Assembly: GCF_000336575.1 (NCBI RefSeq)
Contig: NZ_AOPO01000001.1
Location: 62,001 to 126,000 of the forward strand
DNA length: 64,000 nt
Direction: 5' to 3'
From: Vreelandella titanicae BH1
GTDB lineage: Bacteria > Pseudomonadota > Gammaproteobacteria > Pseudomonadales > Halomonadaceae
How positions within the stretch are numbered: position 1 is the stretch's first letter; the number at the start of each line of letters is the position of its first letter. A model generated the notes under the pieces. The model did not search any database. It was not told the origin of the DNA and worked only from the letters and a program-made list of their open reading frames with translations. The position numbers and the translations under genes were made by a program. Of this stretch, positions 20,015 through 28,544 are shown in pieces.

Positions 20015-23000
20015 TTATTGATCAGGATGTATGCGAATCCGGTAGAGCACGCAGTAAACTACCGGCAGTACGATTAAGGTTAATAGCGTGGCGACACCCA
20101 GGCCACCGATCAGCGCGACCGCCATGCTGGCGAAAAAGGCATCGCTAATTAGCGGGATCATGCCCAACATGGTGGTCAGCGCGGCCATGGCGACCGGACG
20201 CACGCGGCTGACCGCAGCTCGCACCACAGCGTGGTAGCGGTCTTGATGCAACGGCAGTTGCACGTTGATCTCCTCTACCAACACGATGGCATTTTTGATT
20301 ACCATGCCGATCAAGCTCAGCGTACCCAGCAGAGCCATAAACGAGAAAGGTAACCCGGTAACCAACAACGCGCCCACTACGCCAATAATCGTCAGCGGTA
20401 CCAGCGACCAGATAGCCAACGGCTGGCGGAAGTTATTGAACAGCACCACAGTGAGAATAAACATCATCACTATGCCCAGCGGCAGCGAGGAAAATAACCC
20501 ACTCTGCGCTTCGCCAGCGGTCTCAAACTCACCACCCCACTCCAACCGGTAACCTGCTGGTAGATCCAAGGCCTCCACCCTTGGTCGAATGTCGGCCAAT
20601 ACGCTGGCTGCGGTCACCCCGCTTAGCGGATCCGGCTCACCGTACACCGCCAGCATGCGTTCGCGATTGCGGCGCATAATCAGCGGATCCGCCACCTGTG
20701 TTGTGATATCGCCGATGACTTGATCGGCGGAGATATAGCGGTTTTGCTCTGCGCTCCAGACGTTAAGTGAGCCTAGGTTATCCACATCGTGACGCTGTTC
20801 GGGGATTGCCCGCGCCACTATCGGAATCAGGTCGCTGCCGTCGCGGTAAATGCCCACCTGGCTGCCACTGGTACTTAGCGCCAGGGTGCTGGCCAGGTCT
20901 TCACGGGTCACACCCAGCCTACGTGCAGTATCTTCAAGAAAAACGGGCTCAATCGCCTGCACGCGGTTACGCCAACTGGTGCGCACGCTGGTCAAATTCG
21001 GTGTATCAAGGAACATGGCCTCAACCTGATCGCCCAACTGGCGAAGCACCGCTGGATCGCTGCCGTAGAAGCGCGCCTCTAGCTTGGCTTTGGGAGCGGG
21101 GCCGACCTCCAACGGGGCGATTTTGTAGTCGATATCGCTATGATCCCGCTCCAACACTTGCTCTACGTCAGCCATGCGGTCGTGTTGAGTCGCTTTATCG
21201 TCGGTTTCGACAATCAACTGCGCATAGCTTGCATAGCGGTCTTCCGGTGAATAGGTGAGGGTAAAGCGCTGCGCTCCGCCGCCCACGGTGGTGGTCAGGT
21301 GGCGAACGCCGTCCATCTCCATCACGCTCTTTTCAAGCTCGCTAACGCGGCGTTGGGTTTCGAGAATATCGGTACCTTCCGGCGTGCGATAATCGACAAA
21401 AAAGATCGGCGTATTAGAGGCCGGAAAGAAGGCATTTTTAACCGAACCAAAGCCGACCACCGCGCCAGCCAATATCGCTACCATCAGCGCCAAGGTTAAC
21501 CAGCGCCAACGAATACCGGTGATAATGACACGGCCTACAAAACGATAAACCACGCCTTTATAGGGGTCTTCCTGTCCATCGCCGGGGGCAACATTGCGGA
21601 AAAACAGCTTGAAGTAGAACGGCGTTAACGTCAGCGCCGTGATCCAGCTCAGCAGTAGCGAGTAGAGCAGCACGAAAAATAACGAGCCGATAAACTCACC
21701 GGTGGTGTCTGGCGATAAACCGATGGGCGCAAAGGCTGCAATCGCGATCAGCGTTGCGGCCAGCAAGGGCCAGGCATTTTGGCGAACCACTTGATGCGCC
21801 GAATCACGAATCGTGCTGCCGCGCTTTAACCCCACCAGCATGCCTTCGGTGACCACAATGGCGTTATCTACCAGCATTCCCAGGGCGATAATTAACGCAC
21901 CCAGCGAGATTTTTTCCAGCTGCAAACCATGAAAGCGCATCAACATAAAGGTGCCAATAATGGTGATCAGCAGGATAAAGCCCATTAACAGACCACTGCG
22001 CCAGCCCATAAACAGCATCAGCACCACGATCACGATAGCCACCGCCTGGATCAAGCTGACCAGGAAACCGGATACTGCGTCATCGACCACCTGGGGCTGG
22101 TTATAAACGACATTCAGCTCCATACCCAGTGGTGTGCGGGTTTGCAGTTCATCCAGACGCTGCTGTAGCCGTTCTCCCACCTCGACAACATTCACTCCGC
22201 TTTCAAAGGAGACGCCCAACGAGATCGCCGGCCTGCCCATATCGCGGTAAAGCTGCTGGGGCTGCTCCGCCAGCTCGCGGCTCACATCGGCAATATCGCT
22301 CAGCCGCACCAGTTCACCGTCGCCCTCACTGACAATCAGGGCGCGCAGAGCTTCAATATCTGCCGCACTGCCCGTGGGGGTGATACGAAAACGGCGGCCA
22401 TCCTGTTTAAGATGCCCTGAGTCTGCCACTGCATTTTGGGTCTCAAGCAGTTGCTGTAATCGTGTTAACGGAATATTCAGTGCGCGCAGGCGTTCGCGAT
22501 CAACTTCGATATAGATGCGCTCTTCGTGCTCACCGCTTAGCGACACCTTCGCGACGCCCTTCACCAAAGCGAGCTCGCGCTTGAGAAAATCAGCATGGTC
22601 AGCCAGATCCGGCATGCTATAGCCATCGCCCGTCAGGTTGACCATGAAACCAAATACATCGCCAAAGTCGTCATTTACGCGAGATTGACTCGCACCCGGC
22701 GGAAGCGCGGCCTGGGCATCCTGTACTTTACGGCGCAGCGAATCCCATAATTGCTCCAACTCCTCGTTCTGCACCGTACTTTCGAGTTCAACGGTGATCT
22801 GCGATAGGCCATCAGAACTCACCGAGCTAACCCGTTTGATCGATGACATCTCCTGAATTGACTCTTCGAGTGTCGAAGTGACTTCCTGCTCTACCTCTTC
22901 AGGCGTCGCACCAGGGTACTGCGTGGTGATCAGCGCATTGCGAATGGTAAATTCGGGGAACTCCAACTGGCCCATGCCCAAAAACGACAGCGCGCCACCC

Positions 23001-23062
23001 GCCAGCAGCACCACGGTCATTAAATAGCTGGTCGCCCGGTGGCGTAGAAAGTAGTCGACCAT
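20015..23062 (-). CDS. RND efflux pump inner-membrane permease
   Basis: A 1015-residue resistance-nodulation-division transporter (AcrB/MexF class) that exports hydrophobic compounds by proton antiport. TM1 follows FLRHRATSYLMTVV. The first half has the TM4 proton-relay segment LGMLVDNAIVVTEG. Two large periplasmic loops and a second TM block are present, with LIGMVIKNAIVLVEEI near the C-terminus. The length is slightly below AcrB (1049). It begins 1 bp after the adaptor gene stop, so the two are translationally coupled. No outer-membrane channel gene is nearby, so a TolC-like protein encoded elsewhere is needed. Confidence 0.93.
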   Translation of the reverse strand: MVDYFLRHRATSYLMTVVLLAGGALSFLGMGQLEFPEFTIRNALITTQYPGATPEEVEQEVTSTLEESIQEMSSIKRVSSVSSDGLSQITVELESTVQNEELEQLWDSLRRKVQDAQAALPPGASQSRVNDDFGDVFGFMVNLTGDGYSMPDLADHADFLKRELALVKGVAKVSLSGEHEERIYIEVDRERLRALNIPLTRLQQLLETQNAVADSGHLKQDGRRFRITPTGSAADIEALRALIVSEGDGELVRLSDIADVSRELAEQPQQLYRDMGRPAISLGVSFESGVNVVEVGERLQQRLDELQTRTPLGMELNVVYNQPQVVDDAVSGFLVSLIQAVAIVIVVLMLFMGWRSGLLMGFILLITIIGTFMLMRFHGLQLEKISLGALIIALGMLVDNAIVVTEGMLVGLKRGSTIRDSAHQVVRQNAWPLLAATLIAIAAFAPIGLSPDTTGEFIGSLFFVLLYSLLLSWITALTLTPFYFKLFFRNVAPGDGQEDPYKGVVYRFVGRVIITGIRWRWLTLALMVAILAGAVVGFGSVKNAFFPASNTPIFFVDYRTPEGTDILETQRRVSELEKSVMEMDGVRHLTTTVGGGAQRFTLTYSPEDRYASYAQLIVETDDKATQHDRMADVEQVLERDHSDIDYKIAPLEVGPAPKAKLEARFYGSDPAVLRQLGDQVEAMFLDTPNLTSVRTSWRNRVQAIEPVFLEDTARRLGVTREDLASTLALSTSGSQVGIYRDGSDLIPIVARAIPEQRHDVDNLGSLNVWSAEQNRYISADQVIGDITTQVADPLIMRRNRERMLAVYGEPDPLSGVTAASVLADIRPRVEALDLPAGYRLEWGGEFETAGEAQSGLFSSLPLGIVMMFILTVVLFNNFRQPLAIWSLVPLTIIGVVGALLVTGLPFSFMALLGTLSLIGMVIKNAIVLVEEINVQLPLHQDRYHAVVRAAVSRVRPVAMAALTTMLGMIPLISDAFFASMAVALIGGLGVATLLTLIVLPVVYCVLYRIRIHPDQ

Positions 23063-23063
23063 G

Positions 23064-24158
23064 TTAAAGCCCCTGCTCTTTTTCCCACGGGGTCACCCTG
23101 GTGTCCTCGGTTAAACGGTGGGCTCCGGCCGCCACAACGCGATCGCCCGCTGCCAACTTTCCGCTAACTTCCAGGCCGTTTGAGGTTAACCGACCGACCT
23201 CCACCGGCACCGCTTCCACGTTTTCTGGCTCGATGAAGCGCCATACCTGAGCCTGGTCGGGATCATCACCGGCATAGCTCACCGCATCAGTGGGCAGTAG
23301 CCACAGCGGGGTGCTATTTTCGGTTTGCAGCGAACTCAAATCGAGCCGCACATTGGCACTCATACCGTCTAACAGGGTGATATCGTCCGGCTGGGGCAGC
23401 GTTAGGGTGACTTCATAAGCCAAACTCTGTGCGCTGGCTTGGGTGGTGTAAGAGGCTAGCTGGGCAGGATAGGGTTTATCGCTATTACCAAAGCGCACTT
23501 CAAACGCCAACGCATCACCGAAGGGCGTTCCATTATTTCGCGGTATGCGCTGCACGATCTGCTCGGGCAGATGAAACACCACGTCTAGCTGCCCTGGCTG
23601 CTGGATCACCGCGACCGTTTCTTGAACTTGAACTATCTGGCGGTTATCCACTGGCACCTGGGCAATCACACCATCGTAAGGGGCGCGTAGCTTTGTATGC
23701 TCGACCTGCTCTTGTGCCTGTTCGAAGGTGGCCCGGGCGGCCCGCCACTCGCTTTCCGACTCATCAAACTGGGATTGGCTAACCGCCCCACGCTGCAGGG
23801 TATAGCGCATGCGTTCTAGCGTTGCCTCGGCGAGCTCCAAGCGCGAGCGGGCGCTGTCCAGCTCGCTTTGCACATTGCGATCATCAATGCGCGCAATCAC
23901 CTCGCCTTCGCTCACCTGTTGGCCGGGGCTCACATTGAGCTCCAATAATTCCCCGGCCATACGAAATGACAAATTGCTGCGCGTAGAGGCTTCCACCCGC
24001 GCGGGAAACTGCCGTAAGGCCGTAGCATTTGCCGACTGCAGTGTCATCAATTTTACCGGTCGTGTGGCATCAGTCGACTGCGCCAGGGGTTGCTCACAGC
24101 CCGTTAGCACAAGCAGAGCCAGTATGATGGGCAGTGAACGGAGAAGAGTAACGGGCAC
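23064..24158 (-). CDS. RND efflux periplasmic adaptor lipoprotein
   Basis: Membrane-fusion protein of 364 residues. The signal peptide ends in a lipobox (VLTGC), so the mature protein is probably lipid-anchored at Cys21. The split biotinyl-lipoyl halves flank a short alpha-hairpin (GQQVSEGEVIARID and LRAPYDGVIAQVPV), followed by beta-barrel and membrane-proximal domains. AGGAG lies upstream of the ATG. It is first of the two-gene pump operon and divergent from the TetR gene over a perfect palindrome. Confidence 0.93.
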   Translation of the reverse strand: MPVTLLRSLPIILALLVLTGCEQPLAQSTDATRPVKLMTLQSANATALRQFPARVEASTRSNLSFRMAGELLELNVSPGQQVSEGEVIARIDDRNVQSELDSARSRLELAEATLERMRYTLQRGAVSQSQFDESESEWRAARATFEQAQEQVEHTKLRAPYDGVIAQVPVDNRQIVQVQETVAVIQQPGQLDVVFHLPEQIVQRIPRNNGTPFGDALAFEVRFGNSDKPYPAQLASYTTQASAQSLAYEVTLTLPQPDDITLLDGMSANVRLDLSSLQTENSTPLWLLPTDAVSYAGDDPDQAQVWRFIEPENVEAVPVEVGRLTSNGLEVSGKLAAGDRVVAAGAHRLTEDTRVTPWEKEQGL

Positions 24159-24229
24159 GAGTAGCTCCTTGATGGCGGTCAGTGATGATTTTCAAACCTG
24201 CATTCAGGGTACAAGTTGAATAATATAGT

Positions 24230-24263
24230 CACCTCACTGACATTCATGAATGTCAGTGAGGTG
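24230..24263. promoter_or_regulatory. Perfect 34-bp palindrome, probable TetR operator
   Basis: A 34-bp perfect inverted repeat without spacer; the left half is CACCTCACTGACATTCA. It lies between the divergent pump and TetR genes. A TATAAT at 24264-24269 (rightward) and TATATT/TATTAT (leftward) flank it symmetrically, so a bound dimer or pair of dimers would block both promoters. The half-site contains the TGACATTCATGAATGTCA core typical of AcrR-like operators. Confidence 0.85.
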
Positions 24264-24338
24264 TATAATAATCACCCACCCGCGACTTTGCTATCCATCA
24301 CTGCCAAAATACCGCTTATTTTAATAATAGGAGCCGCT

Positions 24339-24962
24339 ATGTCCCGTCGTAAGGCCGACGCCGAACGTACCCGAGAAATCATTCTGGACGCGGCAGAGAC
24401 CACCTTTTTAGCCCAAGGCGTTTCGCGTACCACCTTGGCGCACATCGCCCAGGCAGCAGGCGTGACACGAGGGGCCATTTATTGGCACTTTGAAGACAAA
24501 GCTGCATTGTTCGATGCACTCTTGGAGCGCGTGCGTGTCCCTCTGGATGAAATTGTCGATGAGGTGGTGGAACGCCTAGGCTCAGCACCGGCAGACTGCT
24601 TACGCGACATTGCTCTACGCTCGCTGGCAGCCATTTCCCACGACCTGCCACTGCAGAGAGCAGCCACTATCGTGTTGCACCGCTGCGAGAAACTGGAAGA
24701 GGAGCACCCGCGGATTTGCATGATCACTCGACTCTCTGAGCACGCAGAGGCGCGAGTAGAGCAATTGTTTGAACAGGCCCAAATCGCTGGCACTTTACGC
24801 GCTGACTTAACCCCAGCCAGCGCCCGGCGCCAATTTCATGGCTTTTTGATTGGCGTCTGTTTCGACTGGCTGCAGGATCCCCAGCAGCATTCTCTGGCGG
24901 ATGAGAGCAGTGGTATCGTGGAAACGTTAATGCGTGGTTTATTTAACACTCAAACCGTATGA
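24339..24962 (+). CDS. TetR-family repressor of the RND pump (AcrR/TtgR-like)
   Basis: A 207-residue repressor from the ATG at 24339 (MSRRKADAERTRE), which has TAGGAG upstream; a longer frame upstream would run through the operator and is unlikely. The N-terminal TetR HTH has TTLAHIAQAAGVTRGAIYWHF, and the AcrR-type C-terminal domain follows with LRDIALRSLAAI. By position and family it represses the divergent adaptor-permease operon and itself, and is released by a toxic ligand. Confidence 0.92.
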   Translation: MSRRKADAERTREIILDAAETTFLAQGVSRTTLAHIAQAAGVTRGAIYWHFEDKAALFDALLERVRVPLDEIVDEVVERLGSAPADCLRDIALRSLAAISHDLPLQRAATIVLHRCEKLEEEHPRICMITRLSEHAEARVEQLFEQAQIAGTLRADLTPASARRQFHGFLIGVCFDWLQDPQQHSLADESSGIVETLMRGLFNTQTV

Positions 24963-25000
24963 ACCTGCGCTAAATCTTAATCTATATTTATCTAATGCAC

Positions 25001-25910
25001 TTAATCTGCGTTTATCTCGCGAGGGGTGGCAAAGTGCTCAGCCAAGACGGCACTCATTGGTACATTAAGCGTAATGTCTTTGCCAGGGAGAGGTTGCTGA
25101 AACCACCGTTCGTAAAGCAACGGCATTTCCGGACTGGTATAAATATGTTCGAGGGCTTTATTTACCTCTGCTGCAAAGGCATCGTCGCCCAATTGCATTA
25201 AAAAACCGAGAGGCTCTATCGACGTAATGGCTTCTTCGGAAAGCGCGTACGCGTCAGGGTGATCGGACTCAGCAATCATTGTGCTTAGTAATATATCATC
25301 CATTGCAAAAGCCGCTACGCGCCCATCAGCAACTAAATCAAACGCTTCCTGCAATGTACCTACGGGCACCACCGATAAATTCAGTTGGCGTTCTCGATTT
25401 ACCTGATTAATCTGGCTGACATTGACGGTGCCACGCGCCACGCGCCACGCTCACGCTACGCCCGGCCAAGTCCTCCAAGGTGGTAAAGCCATTTTCCTTC
25501 AGGGCCACATAACGCACCGAGACAAAGAAATGGCTAAGTGCAAACTGCGCGCTCTGCCGCCGCTGTTGTGTATTAGTACTGGCATTACACTCAATATCGA
25601 TATCGCCACTATTGAGCAGTTGCACCCGGTTACTGGGTGTACGATACACATAGGCTATCTCAAGAGAAGGCAGACCTAACTGCACTTGCAGCTGTTTCGC
25701 TAAGCGTTGGCAAATATCGATAGAGTAACCGACGACGTTACCCTGACTATCTAAATAAGAGAATGGCGCTGTATCACCATAGCCAACCCTTAACACGCCG
25801 GTTGCTTCTATGCGTTCAAGCGAATCGATAGGTGTCGTTGCATGTGCTGCTTCTCCACCAGACATCATTACCAGCAAACTACACCACCCAAGCAATAAAC
25901 TTCGGCGCAT
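25001..25910 (-). pseudogene. Family-3 solute-binding protein, frameshifted
   Basis: Two out-of-phase pieces together encode a complete periplasmic amino-acid-type binding protein (about 300 residues). The first (25910 down to 25407) has a signal peptide and GVLRVGYGDTAPFSYLD. The second (25441 down to 25001) runs from GTVNVSQIN to the stop. Alignment with the intact paralogue upstream (25923-26816) places the break exactly at three tandem copies of GCGTGGC. With two copies the frame would read VSVARGTVNV and match the paralogue without a gap. It is inactive as read, but slippage, a sequencing error or programmed switching could restore it. It is third in a leftward operon behind a diguanylate cyclase. 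Confidence 0.85.
25430..25450. repeat. Three tandem copies of a 7-bp unit at the frameshift
   Basis: GCCACGC repeated three times on the plus strand (25430-25436, 25437-25443, 25444-25450). The 7-bp unit is not a multiple of three, so each copy gained or lost changes the frame. Two copies give the ancestral-looking protein. Confidence 0.95.
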
Positions 25911-25922
25911 AACACACCTCCT

Positions 25923-26816
25923 CTACTCTATGTACTGCTCAGGATTGGCGAAAATAGCCGCAAGCGCTGGCGCTAGCGGCAAGTTCAATACTCGGTTATC
26001 GGGAGGGAGAGGCTGCAAAAACCATTTTTCATAAAGAGTGTGAATAGTTTCACTCTGATAAATGTTACGCAGTTCCTTATTGACCAGCTCAACAAAAACA
26101 GGATCATCAGGCGGCATCATTAAGCCATAGGGCTCGGCACTACTCAGTGTTGCTTGAGAAATATGAAAAGCGGCAGGGTCAACGGCAGACGAAACCAAAC
26201 CTGCTAACAAAACCTCATCCATCACAAACGCGGAAGCCTGTCCTGAAGCCACCATATCAAAGGCTTCTTCATGATTACGGCTTAGCATTACCGATATTGC
26301 TAGCCCCTCGGTGCGATTGAGTTCGTTGAGCTGGGCAATATTGATAGTGCCCGTTGTTGATACCACGCTGCGGCCCGCCAAATCCTGCAAACTGTCCATA
26401 TGCTGCTCGACGAGGGATACATAGCGCGTTGCGGTCAGAAAATGAGGGTATGAAAAAGCGGCCTGACGGCGACGTTCAGGGGTATTGGTGGTCACTCCAC
26501 ACTCGATATCCACTTCACCATTACGTACTAATATGAACCGATTTGCAGGCGTTACCGGCACATAATTTACCTTGAGATCACCTAAGCCCAATGTTTCCTC
26601 CAGACCTTCGATGACGTTTAGGCACAGGTCAATCGCATAGCCTGTTGGCTGGTCGTTAACCAGGTAGGAGAAGGGGGCTTCGCTGGTACGATGGCCGATA
26701 GTAATCTCACCAGCAGACGCAATACGCGACAATGTCGGCGAGGAGTCGATCTCCTCACCAGCAGCGGCACCTTGCCACATCGCACTGGTCATTAATAACG
26801 CTACTAGCCACTTCAT
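25923..26816 (-). CDS. Transporter substrate-binding domain protein (family 3), intact
   Basis: Periplasmic solute-binding protein of 297 residues, from the ATG at 26816 (MKWLVALL) preceded by AAAGGTAAG. A TTG further upstream overlaps the cyclase gene and lacks a ribosome site. A signal peptide ends about AAAG, followed by ITIGHRTSEAPFSYLV, DIECGVTTNTPERRR and the two-lobed SBP_bac_3 fold of GltI/AatJ-type amino-acid binders. There is no permease or ATPase nearby. It begins 5 bp after the membrane cyclase gene, so it may serve as its ligand-binding partner. The ligand is unknown; amino or dicarboxylic acids are typical. Confidence 0.88.
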   Translation of the reverse strand: MKWLVALLMTSAMWQGAAAGEEIDSSPTLSRIASAGEITIGHRTSEAPFSYLVNDQPTGYAIDLCLNVIEGLEETLGLGDLKVNYVPVTPANRFILVRNGEVDIECGVTTNTPERRRQAAFSYPHFLTATRYVSLVEQHMDSLQDLAGRSVVSTTGTINIAQLNELNRTEGLAISVMLSRNHEEAFDMVASGQASAFVMDEVLLAGLVSSAVDPAAFHISQATLSSAEPYGLMMPPDDPVFVELVNKELRNIYQSETIHTLYEKWFLQPLPPDNRVLNLPLAPALAAIFANPEQYIE

Positions 26817-26820
26817 AGGC

Positions 26821-28269
26821 TTACCTTTGTTCAATGATCCCGGAATCCATTGTCATCCCTGCGGCATAGAGCATATAACGGTCGCGCCCTTTCGCCTTGG
26901 CCGCATAGAGCGCCAGATCTGCGTGACGCAGCAGATCGTGGCTATTGCGGCCATCAGCGGGCGCGGTTGCAATGCCAACACTCACTCCAATGTTAATTTC
27001 CTGGTTATTAAACTGATACGGTTCACGTAGAACAGACACAATTGCTTCTGCCAGTACTTTTGCCTCATTGGTGGCACTACGCACAACGCGTTGAATGATG
27101 GCAAACTCATCGCCACCAAGGCGCGCCACCAAATCATCGTCGGTCAGCAGCCCCTGCACCCGCTGACTAACTTCAACGAGCAAAGCATCACCCGCCGCGT
27201 GCCCCAGACTATCGTTAACTGCTTTAAAATGGTCAAGATCAAATAGCATGACATTAAATACGTCGCCTTGAAGCAGTGAGTGCACAGCGGTTTTTAAAGC
27301 ATTATTTAATTGCACGCGGTTGGGCAATTTGGTCAGCTCATCATGATGAGCAAGATGCTGAAAGCGCAGCGCTTCGTCTTTAACTTCAAGTAAGTGTTCA
27401 CGCTCAATGACTTTCTTACGAAGCGCATCTATGGCCTTTGCCATCCGGCCAATTTCATCGTTACGGTCGGTATAAGGCGTGCTGTCAGCAGTCTGGTTTT
27501 TAGCGATTTCGGTGAGCGACTTAATTAATACTGGCACGGGTGTAAATAACTGACGCATCAAAACAGTGACTAGCAGGGCTGTTGCGACCAATACCACCAG
27601 TAGCGCTACAAATGCTTTACTGATCAGATCATTACGCATCTGATACAGCCCACCTTTCTGGCCTATAGTGGCTACCAGCACGCCTAACAGTTGACCATCA
27701 GGAGTAACAATGGGCAGCGAACTAATGAAGTGCTCTTCATTGCCAATGCTGGCAAATCCAACATAAAAATCAACGGCATCCGCTTTTGTTTGCCATGTAT
27801 CTACCGCCAAGTTGGCAGGTGAGTCTGATGGTGTGTTAAGCGCATCAGCCACTACGGTGAGAGAACCTTCTGATGACTTAGTGAACAGCCATACGTTGTT
27901 ACGTGTTTGTGCACTTGCTAACGCTAATACATCAATCGGGCTAAACCCAGTTTCCAGAACCGACTCTTCATCGCCAATTGGGCGCTGGGAAATGATATGC
28001 GTGACTTGACCCGTGCCATCGGTCTTAACCGCCACGGACGTATAAATACGCCTAATAGTCGCGCTCACTATCTGGGCATTCACCTGCGCTTCGCGCAACC
28101 ACTGCTCCCGAGCCCCACGCTCAACCATAAAAAAACCTGACAGCGCCCCCGTTACATACGCAAACAGCACGCCCATCAGCATAAACATCACCACCTTACC
28201 CACCAGGGTATGATGCCAAGGAAGTTTAGCCGCAGGCAGTGAAGCACTCCTATGCTGGGGTTCTGGCAT
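26821..28269 (-). CDS. Membrane diguanylate cyclase (sensor-HAMP-GGDEF)
   Basis: A 482-residue inner-membrane protein: TM near 25-48, periplasmic sensor (single-Cache-like, about 50-215), second TM near 218-240, HAMP with DRNDEIGRMAKAIDAL, and a C-terminal GGDEF domain. The signature LARLGGDEF-type motif is intact (VARLGGDEFAII near residue 385), predicting cyclic-di-GMP synthesis. The RxxD inhibitory site reads TDDD, so product inhibition through it is probably absent. GGAG precedes the ATG. It is first in an operon with two periplasmic binding proteins, an arrangement that suggests binding-protein-mediated sensing. Confidence 0.92.
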   Translation of the reverse strand: MPEPQHRSASLPAAKLPWHHTLVGKVVMFMLMGVLFAYVTGALSGFFMVERGAREQWLREAQVNAQIVSATIRRIYTSVAVKTDGTGQVTHIISQRPIGDEESVLETGFSPIDVLALASAQTRNNVWLFTKSSEGSLTVVADALNTPSDSPANLAVDTWQTKADAVDFYVGFASIGNEEHFISSLPIVTPDGQLLGVLVATIGQKGGLYQMRNDLISKAFVALLVVLVATALLVTVLMRQLFTPVPVLIKSLTEIAKNQTADSTPYTDRNDEIGRMAKAIDALRKKVIEREHLLEVKDEALRFQHLAHHDELTKLPNRVQLNNALKTAVHSLLQGDVFNVMLFDLDHFKAVNDSLGHAAGDALLVEVSQRVQGLLTDDDLVARLGGDEFAIIQRVVRSATNEAKVLAEAIVSVLREPYQFNNQEINIGVSVGIATAPADGRNSHDLLRHADLALYAAKAKGRDRYMLYAAGMTMDSGIIEQR

Positions 28270-28482
28270 CTACTCCGGTTCCTTCATGGCTATAGCTGCA
28301 GCGGGCGTGTCTGGCCGTAATCACAATGAGCGATCATTTTTTTAACAAACAAGCTTTTTTGACCACTATTTTATTCGGCAAACGTACACAAACAATTAGG
28401 TTTTATTTACTAAAGTATCATTAAAATGAGTGGGCATGTCTTAAAAAATGACAAGCGTAATCATTCTTATTGACATACCCTT

Positions 28483-28498
28483 TTGGCATATCTCTTGC
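28483..28498 (+). promoter_or_regulatory. Sigma-54 (RpoN) -24/-12 promoter of codBA
   Basis: TTGGCATATCTCTTGC has the GG (28485-28486) and GC (28497-28498) dinucleotides separated by exactly 10 bases. It fits TGGCAC-N5-TTGC at all but one position. It lies about 47 bp upstream of the codB start, which allows a normal leader. The rest of the 275-bp gap upstream (28270-28544) has no gene; I could not identify a clear NtrC site. Confidence 0.7.
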
Positions 28499-28544
28499 TT
28501 TATAAATAGCTAACAGGTTCGCTGATTTATATTAGGAGGGCGTG

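Noticed and set aside
24995..25201. Rightward frame opposite the broken binding protein
   Set aside because: It is antisense to a clearly recognisable binding-protein coding region.
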